Source: Caldilineaceae bacterium
GTDB taxonomy: Bacteria > Chloroflexota > Anaerolineae > Caldilineales > Caldilineaceae
Assembly (NCBI GenBank): GCA_022823185.1
Contig: JAJDXQ010000043.1
Coordinates: 124,001-188,000 of the forward strand
Direction of reading: 5' to 3'
DNA length: 64,000 nucleotides
The position numbers and the translations under genes are program-made. This document shows, piece after piece, positions 1 to 7,472 of this stretch. Numbering within the stretch: the stretch's first letter is position 1; each line of letters starts with the position of its first letter. The notes beneath the pieces were generated by a model. The model was not told the DNA's origin. It did no database searches and saw nothing but the letters and a program-made list of their open reading frames with translations.

Positions 1-408
1 TCTCTTGGAACTTCCAACACGCCGATAACTGCCTCCCGGACTGATGTGGAGAGCGTAGCCCGGCGCGACTTCCACGGCCAGGAAGGCCTTTTCGTCGATT
101 TCGAGGCGAAGGGTTTCGATTTCGATGGCGGGCTTTATCAAATCGGTGGAGATATTTGCGACCAGTCGCTCAACTGCATCCAGTTGGTCACGGTTCATGC
201 CCTGAATGCGGCCTTCATCGGTCACACCGCAGAACAGGACGCCGCCATTGCCATTCGCGAAGGCAGCTAATTCATCGGCAAGGTCGTGGGAATCTGGCGC
301 AACAGGGCGGTTAAACCGGAATTCGAACTGCTTGAACGCAAAGCGGCTGTCCTCACCCAAGCGCAGCCGGCGCCTGATCTCGTCGTCGCTAAAGAAAGAT
401 GGCGTCAT
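1..408 (-). CDS. AlbA_2 (Schlafen-like) domain protein, N-terminal part, cut by window start
   Basis: The reverse strand is open from an ATG at 408 to the first base, giving 136 residues with no stop. The translation begins MTPSFFSDDEIRRRL and contains a charged FKQFEF segment near residue 25. It then has DELAAFANGNGG near 45-56 followed by VLFCGVTDEGRIQG, the typical AlbA_2 (divergent AAA_4, PF04326) pattern. Family members are usually putative transcriptional regulators or ATP-binding proteins with further C-terminal domains, which would lie outside the window. No good Shine-Dalgarno sequence precedes the ATG, so the start is likely but not certain. Function beyond the domain cannot be read here. 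Confidence 0.78.
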   Translation of the reverse strand, partial: MTPSFFSDDEIRRRLRLGEDSRFAFKQFEFRFNRPVAPDSHDLADELAAFANGNGGVLFCGVTDEGRIQGMNRDQLDAVERLVANISTDLIKPAIEIETLRLEIDEKAFLAVEVAPGYALHISPGGSYRRVGSSKR

Positions 409-732
409 AATCACATGGCTACTCTATTTCGCAGGATTCGGTCCTCTGCGAAAGAATGTTGAGTTTTGATCGCCCGTGCAGGAGATTCGCAGTCTTCAGG
501 GAGCGGCGCCCTTCCGGAGTTGGAACCAGGTCAAATGCCGCGAATCAGATTCAAGGTGATGACCGAAACGCTATTGATTCAGGGCAGTTGGAGCCCTTTT
601 GCGCGCAGCCGGTTAGCTGGTGGCGTTCCTCAGCACATTGGCGAGGCCCCAAGGCGGCGCCAGTACCGTGGGCGACACGGTCATGCCGTCGCACGGGATT
701 CGTCCAGGATTGACAGAGCGATTTTCTGCAAC
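409..732. other. Intergenic gap, no gene seen
   Basis: This stretch lies between two reverse-strand genes. Short overlapping ORFs occur on both strands, but none has recognisable domains. Their compositions (Arg/Ser-rich) are what GC-rich noncoding DNA gives. I see no RNA gene, repeat or clear terminator. It presumably holds the promoter for the AlbA_2 gene. Confidence 0.5.
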
Positions 733-1371
733 TCACGATCTCCTGATCAACTGCGGATCGCTTTCAACCGAAAAGTACGCATCTCCGGCACAAGACTGGC
801 AGAGGATCTTGCCATCCTGGAGGAGCTCGCGTTCGTTGATGATTTCTTCGCCGCAGCTTTCGCATTTGGCCCGTGCGCCGGCGCGACTGACGATGGCGGC
901 GACCGGCTTCGTGAGCTTGACCCACTGGAATGAGAGCAGTTCTTCATCGGGCATGCGCTGGTATCCGTGGAGCATGGCGAAATAGCGGCGCGTCTGCTCT
1001 GGCGCGTAGTCATGGGCGCGCTGGCGTACGTCGAGTCGCGGCGCGACGCGGAGAGCGCGTTCGGTTTTGACGTCGACGAAGGTCGCGGCGATTTTGCCGT
1101 AGTCCTCGACGCGTAGTGTGCGCCGGCCTACGGAGACGCCGGCAACGGCCTCGACACCGTCGACGAAGCAGCCGTCGGTCTCCGAGATCACGAGGAGACG
1201 TTTGTCTGGGCGCGGCACTTCGAGGCTGAGGATGCGGGCGGCGGCGATGGCGCAGCGCGCCCCGAGCACCTGGCGGGGGCAGAGATGCCTGTGACGGGCC
1301 GCGGCCACTTCGAGGGCATCTGTCAGGGCTTGGGAGACGACCTGCGGTAAGGTGTCGATCGATGTCGTCAT
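733..1371 (-). CDS. FmdE-family protein with C-terminal zinc finger
   Basis: A 212-residue protein related to subunit E of formylmethanofuran dehydrogenase (FmdE, PF02663). The N-terminal signature HLCPRQVLGARCA lies near residues 29-41, and TDGCFVDGVEAVAG near 66-79 followed by a GRRTLRVEDYGK stretch is typical of the family. The C-terminus carries a four-cysteine zinc finger (Cys170, Cys173, Cys191, Cys194), as in many stand-alone FmdE proteins that resemble DksA/TraR fingers. No other formylmethanofuran or molybdenum enzyme genes are nearby, so a role in C1 metabolism is not supported. In bacteria such orphan FmdE proteins are of unproven function and may act as metal-binding or molybdopterin-related accessories. 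A TATAAT hexamer on the reverse strand (1463-1468) could be its -10 box. Confidence 0.85.
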   Translation of the reverse strand: MTTSIDTLPQVVSQALTDALEVAAARHRHLCPRQVLGARCAIAAARILSLEVPRPDKRLLVISETDGCFVDGVEAVAGVSVGRRTLRVEDYGKIAATFVDVKTERALRVAPRLDVRQRAHDYAPEQTRRYFAMLHGYQRMPDEELLSFQWVKLTKPVAAIVSRAGARAKCESCGEEIINERELLQDGKILCQSCAGDAYFSVESDPQLIRRS

Positions 1372-1911
1372 GGAGAGGACTCCTCTGTTGCGGCCGTCTT
1401 TCCTCGCGCATCGTTGATTTCAGGTATGCGTCGAAAGGTTGTGTACGCGGCCTCGCGGCCCCATTATACCACTCCTTTCAAATTGCTCTTTTGGTACGCA
1501 ACGAAGTGGGGGGCTTCCCAAAGAGGGGCGCGTTTTTGAGCACATTCCGGGGTCTTGTACCGAAACCTGAAGACTCTTTCTACCGAAAACGGCAGTGGAC
1601 AGAGCTGCGCTGGTCAGGGTTCAGTGGTCAGTCACTGCAGTGGCCCGTGTTTGGTGAAGTGTTGAGGCGCGGAGGTCGACGGATTGCGAACGGCGGGTGA
1701 TCCGCGAAGGGACGCGAAAGGGCGCGAAGTACGCAAACTGCAGCGGGTGGCGGTGGGGATGCGTCGCGGGCCTAACATACGAAGAATCGACGAGGAGGAC
1801 GCCCGCACGGGGCCCCCCCTACAGCCGTGTGATGGAAACTGTACACACGTCGGGACGACCTTTGGGGGGGTTACACGGCGGGGATGCGCCTTAGGAAGGA
1901 CATATCACACC
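1372..1911. other. Intergenic gap with repeat fragments
   Basis: No convincing gene. It holds a TATAAT on the reverse strand at 1463-1468 (possible FmdE promoter) and a GGTCAGGGTTCAGTGGTCAG stretch near 1614-1634 that recurs in other gaps of this window. A diverged copy of the dispersed palindromic element lies at 1758-1824. An ORF starting at 1684 only extends the downstream small gene backwards through this noncoding sequence. Confidence 0.5.
1758..1824 (+). repeat. Dispersed palindromic element, diverged copy
   Basis: The run starts GATGCGTCGCGGGC, passes a CATACGA block and GAGGAGGACGCCCGCA, and ends CCCCTACAG. The same order of blocks is seen at 38114-38184 and, more loosely, at 51470-51547 and 40140-40230. 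The shared core is GCGCCC(A/G)CA(A/C)GGGGCGCC followed by CTACAG. Copies lie only in intergenic DNA and in the same orientation. This is a manual alignment. Confidence 0.6.
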
Positions 1912-2305
1912 ATGAGACATCCCCGCGCGCACTCGCTCACCAACACACAACCCCTCTGCAAGGGCGTCCGCAAAGACGGCTCCCCCTGTCAGGCAGAAGG
2001 GCATCGCGACCTGGACGGCTACTGCATCGCCCACGCCCCCGCCGACAAACTGCACGCCTGGCGCGTCCACGGCGGCAGCGCCGCCACCGCCACCCGGATC
2101 GACCGGCGCGTCCCCAAACGCTTCAAAGACATCATCGAGCTCCTCACAGAAGACATGACCGCAGTGCGTTCAGGCCGGCGAACTGACTCGCCTCCTCGAG
2201 AACCTCTATCAGGATGACGACTACGAAAGAACGCAGGACGAACTTCACGACCCGGACGCCCCCAATGGCGCCGTAATCAGCCACCAGCCCGTCCCAACCT
2301 CCTGA
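1912..2305 (+). pseudogene. Decayed small Cys/His-motif protein (frameshift)
   Basis: An ATG at 1912, preceded by AGGAAGGA at 1892-1899, opens a protein beginning MRHPRAHSLTNTQPLCKG. It has a Cys-x6-Gly-x2-Cys block and then GYCIAHAP, the small zinc-knuckle-like pattern of short proteins often seen near phage or mobile genes. This frame runs to a stop at 2215-2217 but turns into Arg/Ser/Pro-rich residues after LLTEDMTAV. From 2171 the adjacent frame reads QAGELTRLLENLYQDDDY and continues to a stop at 2303-2305. That looks like the normal C-terminal tail of the family, so a frameshift, probably with a small internal deletion, separates the two halves. The feature spans both pieces. An intact 101-residue reading (1912-2217) is the alternative. 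Confidence 0.55.
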
Positions 2306-2543
2306 CCAGGGAAGGCTGAAAAACAAATAGAATATAATAAACACCTGTCCCACTTCCCCGCGGCAACGTAACCCCCTACCCCCCATCCTGCCGCCCCACC
2401 CGCCGCAACGCCCATAAGCAAGCCCAATCCCCCTCAACACCTCGTCAGACCCTTGCACCCCCCTATACACCGCCCATTTATCACTCACCCTGGCCCCGAT
2501 TCGCTTCACTTCGCGAATCCCCGCCCTTTTCCACCTCCAATCT

Positions 2544-2944
2544 CTCACGAACACTCACAAACACTCACAAACACTCACAAACACTCACGAACGCTCACAA
2601 ACACTCACAAACGCTCACAAACGCTCACAAACACTCGTGAACGCTCGTGAACACTCACACGCTCACGAACGCTCGTGAACGCTCACAAACACTCACGAAC
2701 GCTCACGAACGCTCGTGACACTCACAAACACTCGTGAACGCTCACAAACGCTCACGAACGCTCACAAACGCTCACGAACGCTCACAAACTCGCACGAACG
2801 CTCACAAACACGCACGAACGCTCGTGACACTCACAAACACTCGTGAACACTCACATACACTCATGAACGCTCGTAAACACTCGTAAACACTCACAAACGC
2901 TCACAAACGCTCACATACACTCACGAACGCTCACAAACACGCAC
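2544..2944 (+). repeat. 10-bp tandem array (ACACTCACAA-type)
   Basis: About 40 head-to-tail units of 10 bp based on ACACTCACAA. Variation is at a few fixed positions: ACACTC or ACGCTC, then ACAA, ACGA, GTGA or GTAA. A few units are shortened (for example near 2658, 2718 and 2823). TCACGA and TCGTGA variants are reverse complements of each other, so neighbouring units can pair. The period is close to one helical turn. There are no unique spacers, which excludes a CRISPR array. Confidence 0.95.
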
Positions 2945-3032
2945 CACTCCCTCACACCATCCCCTTCGCGCACCAAAAAGGCGCTGCCCTCCCCCGTGGA
3001 TCAAAAGACGTCGCCGTTCGCCGTTGCCGTTT

Positions 3033-3118
3033 CCCCCATCCCCCAAATCCCCGTTCAGACATATCCCCGTTCAGACAAATCCCCGTCCCAAATCACCGTT
3101 CAGACAAAATCCCCGTCC
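3033..3118. repeat. Short repeat cluster with CCCCGTTCAGAC motif
   Basis: CCCATCCCCCAAATCCCC is followed by GTTCAGAC, then several near-copies of AAATCCCCGTTCAGACA or AAATCCCCGTCCC up to 3118. The reverse complement of the first unit, with one base difference around the GTTCAGAC/GTCCAGAC end, occurs at about 37905-37935. This is therefore a dispersed repeat rather than a purely local duplication. Confidence 0.65.
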
Positions 3119-3400
3119 CCTCGCACAGGGGAAGCCGCTTGCGGCTGACCGCCCCAAAGCGAGGAGAGGGGGGAGAGGAGTGAGAAGTGAGGAGTGAGAG
3201 AATGACAGGTAAGCCCGAGGAGCAGGGTAGTTTGGGCAAGTTTCGGGCTATCGCTGGGAGACCTCATTGAATCCTGGAGCCAGCTTTTCCAGGCAGCCGC
3301 ATATCTGAACTGCGCTCAGCGAAGTCGTTGGCGAGAAGGAGCGGGCCCGAACACGCGCAGGCTGCTCCGGCCATGACGGAAAAAGGATGGCTGTGTTAAA

Positions 3401-4588
3401 ATGCGCAGCATGATGGACAGGACGATGAGACGCAAGGAACGGATTTCACCATCTGAGGCGACCGTCGTCGTTGCCATGAGCGGAGGTGTCGACAGTTCAG
3501 TGGCAGCGGCGTTGCTGGTTGAGCAGGGCTATCGCTGCGTTGGCGTGATGATGCGCCTGTGGGCCGAAGCGGCGAGCGGCGAGGGATCCGGGAACAAGTG
3601 CTGTGATGAAGACAGCGTGGAAGATGCGCGGCGGGTCGCAGACCGGCTGGGCATACCATTCTATCTGATCAACGTCGAGCGGCCTTTCAAAGAGAAAGTC
3701 GTGGATTTCTTCATTGATGGGTATAGCGCCGGGCTGACGCCGAATCCCTGTCTTGCATGCAACCGTCATATAAGATTCGACTATCTTCTCAACTATGCTC
3801 GGCGGCTGGGGGCTGATTTCCTGGCGACGGGACACTACGCCCGGCTGCGGCGGGAGGAGGACGGTCGCGTACATCTGCTGCGGGGTGTGGATCTTCAGAA
3901 GGACCAGTCGTATGTTCTGAGCGTGCTGGGCCAGGCTGAGCTGCGGGATCTGCTCTTTCCGGTTGGGGATATGCCGAAGCAGGAAGTCAGACAGATGGCG
4001 GCGGCGCGCGGGCTGCCGATTCACAGCAAGCACGATTCGATGGATCTGTGTTTTGTTTTTGACGACGACTACCGGCGCTTTCTGACAGACTGGGCTCCTG
4101 AGGCAATGGCCGGGGGCGACATCGTGGACGTGGATGGGAAGGTGGTTGGCAAGCATCGGGGGTTGCCTAACTATACGGTTGGCCAGCGGAAGGGTCTTGG
4201 CCTGAGCGGCTCGGCTTCCCCTATGTATGTGGTCTCGTTGGAGCCCGACGGCAATGAACTGGTCGTTGGGCCGGCCGAGGCGCTGGGCAGGTTGGAGCTC
4301 TTCGCAAGAGATGTCAATTGGACATCAGGCGAGCCGGTTGCGGAAGGCAGCCGGGTCCAATGTCAGATCCGCTATTCGGGCCGTCCCCTCGACTGCAGGG
4401 TTTACCCGCTGCAGGACGGCAACGTTCGGGTGGCATTCGATGAGCCGGCGCGCGGAATCAGTCCCGGCCAGGGCGCGGTCTTCTATGATGGGGCTCGTTG
4501 TTTGGGTGGGGGGTTGATTGAAAGGCCGGAAGCGGGCAACGCGAGGCCGGTTGAGCCCGGGTTGGAACGGGCTGGGCCTGCGTCTTAG
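3401..4588 (+). CDS. mnmA: tRNA-specific 2-thiouridylase MnmA
   Basis: A 395-residue enzyme that adds sulfur to C2 of the wobble uridine (U34) in tRNA for Lys, Glu and Gln, using ATP and a persulfide donor. The PP-loop SGGVDSS is at residues 27-33. The first catalytic cysteine is in NPCLACN (Cys120 is the likely nucleophile), and the second is Cys217 in DSMDLCF. Later motifs GLPNYTVGQRKGLG and the C-terminal beta-barrel part (CQIRYSGRP, RGISPGQGAVFY) are typical. Either the ATG at 3401 or the one at 3410 could be the start; the family usually begins only a few residues before the PP-loop strand, so 3401 gives a short extension. It stands at the head of a rightward run of genes. Confidence 0.96.
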   Translation: MRSMMDRTMRRKERISPSEATVVVAMSGGVDSSVAAALLVEQGYRCVGVMMRLWAEAASGEGSGNKCCDEDSVEDARRVADRLGIPFYLINVERPFKEKVVDFFIDGYSAGLTPNPCLACNRHIRFDYLLNYARRLGADFLATGHYARLRREEDGRVHLLRGVDLQKDQSYVLSVLGQAELRDLLFPVGDMPKQEVRQMAAARGLPIHSKHDSMDLCFVFDDDYRRFLTDWAPEAMAGGDIVDVDGKVVGKHRGLPNYTVGQRKGLGLSGSASPMYVVSLEPDGNELVVGPAEALGRLELFARDVNWTSGEPVAEGSRVQCQIRYSGRPLDCRVYPLQDGNVRVAFDEPARGISPGQGAVFYDGARCLGGGLIERPEAGNARPVEPGLERAGPAS

Positions 4589-4607
4589 GGAACGGGGAGG
4601 TACTCGA

Positions 4608-4889
4608 CTGGTTCCTGGTACGCCGATCACATCACTTATTCTTAGTCCGGCGGTCCTGTTGGGTACACTGCTTGTAACGGGCTATGCCAGCATATTTCAT
4701 CTGTGGACAGGACGTTCGCTACGCGAATTGCCGCAGTTTATCGTTGTGGCCGGGTTGGGATTTGCGTTGGGCCATTGGGTCAGTGAAACATTACAGTGGG
4801 ATACTTTGCGAGTAGGTCAGCTCAGCCTGTTAGAGGCGACGGTGGCATCGGTATTTGCACTCATTCTTATGAGGGTTGTTCTGCCCTAG
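4608..4889 (+). CDS. Small membrane protein, function unknown
   Basis: About 93 residues with three hydrophobic segments: ILSPAVLLGTLLVTGYASIF, FIVVAGLGFALGHWV and a C-terminal LLEATVASVFALILMRVVLP. The only ATG in this frame (4518) would overlap the conserved end of mnmA by 71 bases. A strong GGGGAGG at 4595-4601 sits just before a CTG at 4608, which may be a rare start codon; a TTG at 4659 is the other option. I do not recognise the family. Its position directly after mnmA suggests co-transcription but does not tell a function. Confidence 0.6.
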   Translation: MVPGTPITSLILSPAVLLGTLLVTGYASIFHLWTGRSLRELPQFIVVAGLGFALGHWVSETLQWDTLRVGQLSLLEATVASVFALILMRVVLP

Positions 4890-4974
4890 GGGCGAGATTC
4901 CTGGCCGTGCGGTCGGGAAATTATCCTGTTTGACAGGTTTTTGACGGTCCGACCGGCCGAAAAAGGAGAGCGTC

Positions 4975-5355
4975 GTGGTCAGCGCCGCGGTTCGGGATAT
5001 CGCCATCATTCTTGTGGCCTTGGAAATCCTCATCATGAACGCGCTGCTGGTGATCCTGATCTGGCAGGTGTGGCGCCTGGTCAAGATGATCGGAGCGGAG
5101 ATGAAGCCGGTGATCAAAGACGGCCAGGAGACAGTCGGCACGGTAAAGGGTTCAGCCGAATTTGTGAGCGCAAGTTTCATCACTCCTCTGATCACGACGA
5201 GCAGCAGGCTGGCAGGTATCTGGCGCTCCGTGAACGTAATCAGGTCGGAGCTGAAGGGGTCGATGGGTGAGATCACGCCAACAAGGCGGCAGCAGCGGAC
5301 CACCGATCCTGATTCGGCTTCGGAGACGACGCAGGGCACGCCGCCAGTCACCTGA
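4975..5355 (+). CDS. Membrane-anchored hypothetical protein
   Basis: A 126-residue protein starting at GTG (4975), preceded by AAAAGGAG. An N-terminal hydrophobic helix (about residues 8-35, IILVALEILIMNALLVILIW) is followed by an amphipathic, mostly helical region with paired residues spaced as in YtxH/DUF948-type proteins (KPVIKDGQETVGTVKGSAEF), then a disordered Thr/Pro/Ser-rich tail. This fits a single-pass membrane protein with a cytoplasmic helical part. Family assignment is uncertain. It lies 85 bases after the small membrane protein in the same direction. Confidence 0.7.
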   Translation: MVSAAVRDIAIILVALEILIMNALLVILIWQVWRLVKMIGAEMKPVIKDGQETVGTVKGSAEFVSASFITPLITTSSRLAGIWRSVNVIRSELKGSMGEITPTRRQQRTTDPDSASETTQGTPPVT

Positions 5356-5584
5356 TTAGAGACGTTGCAGTGGTTTGTGGTCGAGGGTTGGTTGGCAGAG
5401 GTAGGGTCCAGAGGAGGCAGGTAGGGGTTCGGCGCCAATGTTGGCCTGAACCTTTCTTTTTTTCTGCAACTGCGGGGAAAAGGAGGCGGACGATTCCAGG
5501 AAGTCTCCCCGAACGAAGGAGGCTTGCGGCTGACCATCCAAGCAAATGGTCTTTGGAGTGGAAACCAGGGGCGAGAGAGGTGGC

Positions 5585-6142
5585 ATGAACTACTGGCAGA
5601 CGAGTTTAGTCCGATTGCGCGGCGTGGAGCCGGAGGACGGGGATGTATTCTGGGAATGGAATCAAGATAGTGAGATGGCCCGGAATCTGGAGTTCGTGTG
5701 GCCTCCGGTGTCGATCGCGCAGGTGCGTGCGTGGGCGGGAACCGAGGCCAAGAGAAAGCTGGAGGATGACTCCTTCAGGTGGGTGATTGAGAATCTGGAA
5801 GGCACGCCGGTCGGCTTCATACACACACATAACTGCCAGCCCCGCAATGGCGTGTTCAAGTACGGCATCGGTATCGCCGGGCCGCACCGGGGAAAGGGAT
5901 TTGCCAGGGCGGCGGCGCTTCTCGTCCTTCGCTACTACTTCAAGGAATTGCGTTATCAGAAAGTCACTGTTCAGATGCACAGCGCAAACGCCGCCTCGCG
6001 TGCGCTGCATGAAGGGATGGGCTTTGTGCGTGAAGGCACAGTGCGGCGCGCGATATTCACGGATGGTCGCTACCTGGACGAGCTGTTTTACGGCATGACG
6101 GTAGAGGAGTGGCAGCAGCGCTACGATTTGGGGGAAGGATGA
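5585..6142 (+). CDS. GNAT acetyltransferase, RimJ/RimL type
   Basis: A 185-residue protein of the GNAT fold (Acetyltransf_3). The acetyl-CoA-binding motif A is seen as GIAGPHRGKGFARAAALLVL at about residues 97-116, preceded by the beta-4 strand VFKYGIGI. NAASRALHEGMGFVREGTVR is the usual motif B/C region. The start at ATG 5585 has GAGAGAGG just upstream and fits the family; an in-frame ATG at 5546 only adds 13 atypical residues. The substrate is unknown (protein N-termini, antibiotics or small amines are all possible). The stop codon overlaps the start of the next gene (ATGA), so the two are translationally coupled. Confidence 0.88.
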   Translation: MNYWQTSLVRLRGVEPEDGDVFWEWNQDSEMARNLEFVWPPVSIAQVRAWAGTEAKRKLEDDSFRWVIENLEGTPVGFIHTHNCQPRNGVFKYGIGIAGPHRGKGFARAAALLVLRYYFKELRYQKVTVQMHSANAASRALHEGMGFVREGTVRRAIFTDGRYLDELFYGMTVEEWQQRYDLGEG

Positions 6143-7404
6143 AACGCGCGCTCAGCGGCCGGCGCCTTGACCCGGCGTCGGCCAAGTGGCCGGGCCAACT
6201 TCGGGCGATGCGACGGCACTTGGGGGGGCGGCCGTCGTTGCTGCCTCACCACTTTCTGGAGACTGTCCTACCCTGGATAGGAGGGGCGTGCGTCGCGATT
6301 ATGGCCGGCGGGGCTGCGGGCAGCGAGACGCCCTGCGGCTATGCATTTCTGCTGCCACGCGACTCCAAGGGCGGCGAACCGCTGTATACGCTGCGCTATG
6401 AGCAGGCGCCGGGAGCCCTGGCGGCGGGAGAAGAGGAGATTGCAGGCGCGGTCGCGGAGGCCCTGCCGAGCTGCCCGAGGATGCTGTTTTACCGGCCCGA
6501 GGGCGCGCACGTCTTCGCGCCGACGCACGTTGATATTGAGGGCGTTGATTGCGGGCGCGCCGACGAAGGAGAGGCAGAAGAAATTCGGACGTTGCAGAAG
6601 GCAATCTGGCACAGCCCTTCTGACGGACTGTACCCAAGCGATTTACACTGCGCGGAAGGGGGCACGGGTTGTTCGCTGGTGGCCCGCGTTGACGGAGCGC
6701 TGGCGGGTTTTCTGCTGGGTTTCTACAGTTTTGCCCCTGCGCCGGCTGGGCTGCCGCTTGGAGATTACAGGCAGGACCTGCAGCTGGAATCGCAGTTGCT
6801 GGCAGTGGCTCCTGGGGTCCGAAGGCGGCGAATCGGCCTGCTGCTCAAGCGACTGCAGGCAGAGCAGGCCCGGGAGATGGGCATCGACTTGATTTGCTGG
6901 ACGACGGACCCCCTGCTCTATGGCAACGCGCTGCTCAATTTCACGCGCTTGGGCGCAGTAGCCTGCGAATTCGAACGCAGTATGTATTCGTTTCGCAATG
7001 AATTGAACCGGGTAGCGGCAGCGCGGCTGAAACTCACGTGGCTGGTAAGCTCGCGGAGGGCACGAAGGACGTGGGAAGAGGGTACGGGGCGACGCCCACT
7101 CGAAATTGAGGCCGAACCGGACGTGGCCGTGGTCAACCGGGGAGCGACCGCGCCGGATTTCGGGGCCACCGGCGCACGGATCGCGATCGAGATTCCTGCG
7201 GATTGGATCGAACTCCAGCGAAGAGACCAGACGGCGGCGCAAGCGTGGCGGGACGTCACGAGCCAGTTACTGGAACACTACATTGGTGTGCGCCAGGGCC
7301 AGTACATCCTGACGGGGACAGGGGTGAGTGGATTCCGGCGCTATCTGATCGGTGACCGGGTGGACAGCAGACTGTTGGACGGACTAGCCGCGCCGGCAGA
7401 ATGA
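6139..7404 (+). CDS. GNAT-superfamily protein (COG3375-like) with C-terminal extension
   Basis: A 421-residue protein starting at ATG 6139, which overlaps the previous stop by four bases. The middle region (about 140-300) has EEIRTLQKAIWHS, then LLAVAPGVRRRRIGLLLKRL (acetyl-CoA-binding loop) and CWTTDPLLYGNALLNFTRLG, matching the predicted acetyltransferases of COG3375. These family members are often encoded beside N-acylamino-acid racemase/enolase-superfamily genes; here such a gene lies 10 kb away. The protein is longer than usual. It has about 140 residues before the GNAT core and a C-terminal piece of about 90 residues beginning GARIAIEIPADW, which I read as a second conserved segment. 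Substrate unknown. Confidence 0.75.
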   Translation: MKRALSGRRLDPASAKWPGQLRAMRRHLGGRPSLLPHHFLETVLPWIGGACVAIMAGGAAGSETPCGYAFLLPRDSKGGEPLYTLRYEQAPGALAAGEEEIAGAVAEALPSCPRMLFYRPEGAHVFAPTHVDIEGVDCGRADEGEAEEIRTLQKAIWHSPSDGLYPSDLHCAEGGTGCSLVARVDGALAGFLLGFYSFAPAPAGLPLGDYRQDLQLESQLLAVAPGVRRRRIGLLLKRLQAEQAREMGIDLICWTTDPLLYGNALLNFTRLGAVACEFERSMYSFRNELNRVAAARLKLTWLVSSRRARRTWEEGTGRRPLEIEAEPDVAVVNRGATAPDFGATGARIAIEIPADWIELQRRDQTAAQAWRDVTSQLLEHYIGVRQGQYILTGTGVSGFRRYLIGDRVDSRLLDGLAAPAE

Positions 7405-7472
7405 GGATTCAGCGAAACCAGATTCTCCCGCCACCCCTGTGACAGAGTGTATCCAGAAGTGTGGAAGGCGCG

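Larger units (their letters stand above)
2306..3400. other. Repeat-rich intergenic region of about 1.1 kb
   Basis: No gene with recognisable features. It holds a long C/A-biased tract (2340-2540), the 10-bp tandem array (2544-2944), a cluster of CCCCGTTCAGAC-type repeats (3033-3118), and the upstream region of mnmA. ORFs in the array translate as HSQTLTNTHK-like repeats and are artefacts of the 10-bp unit. Confidence 0.7.

Noticed and set aside
2453..2650. ORF coding for a HSQTLTNTHK-like repeat peptide
   Set aside because: It is only the translation of the 10-bp DNA repeat in one frame. It has no start signal and no conserved sequence.
2544..2944. CRISPR array
   Set aside because: The units are 10 bp and contiguous, with no unique spacers, and no cas genes are present.
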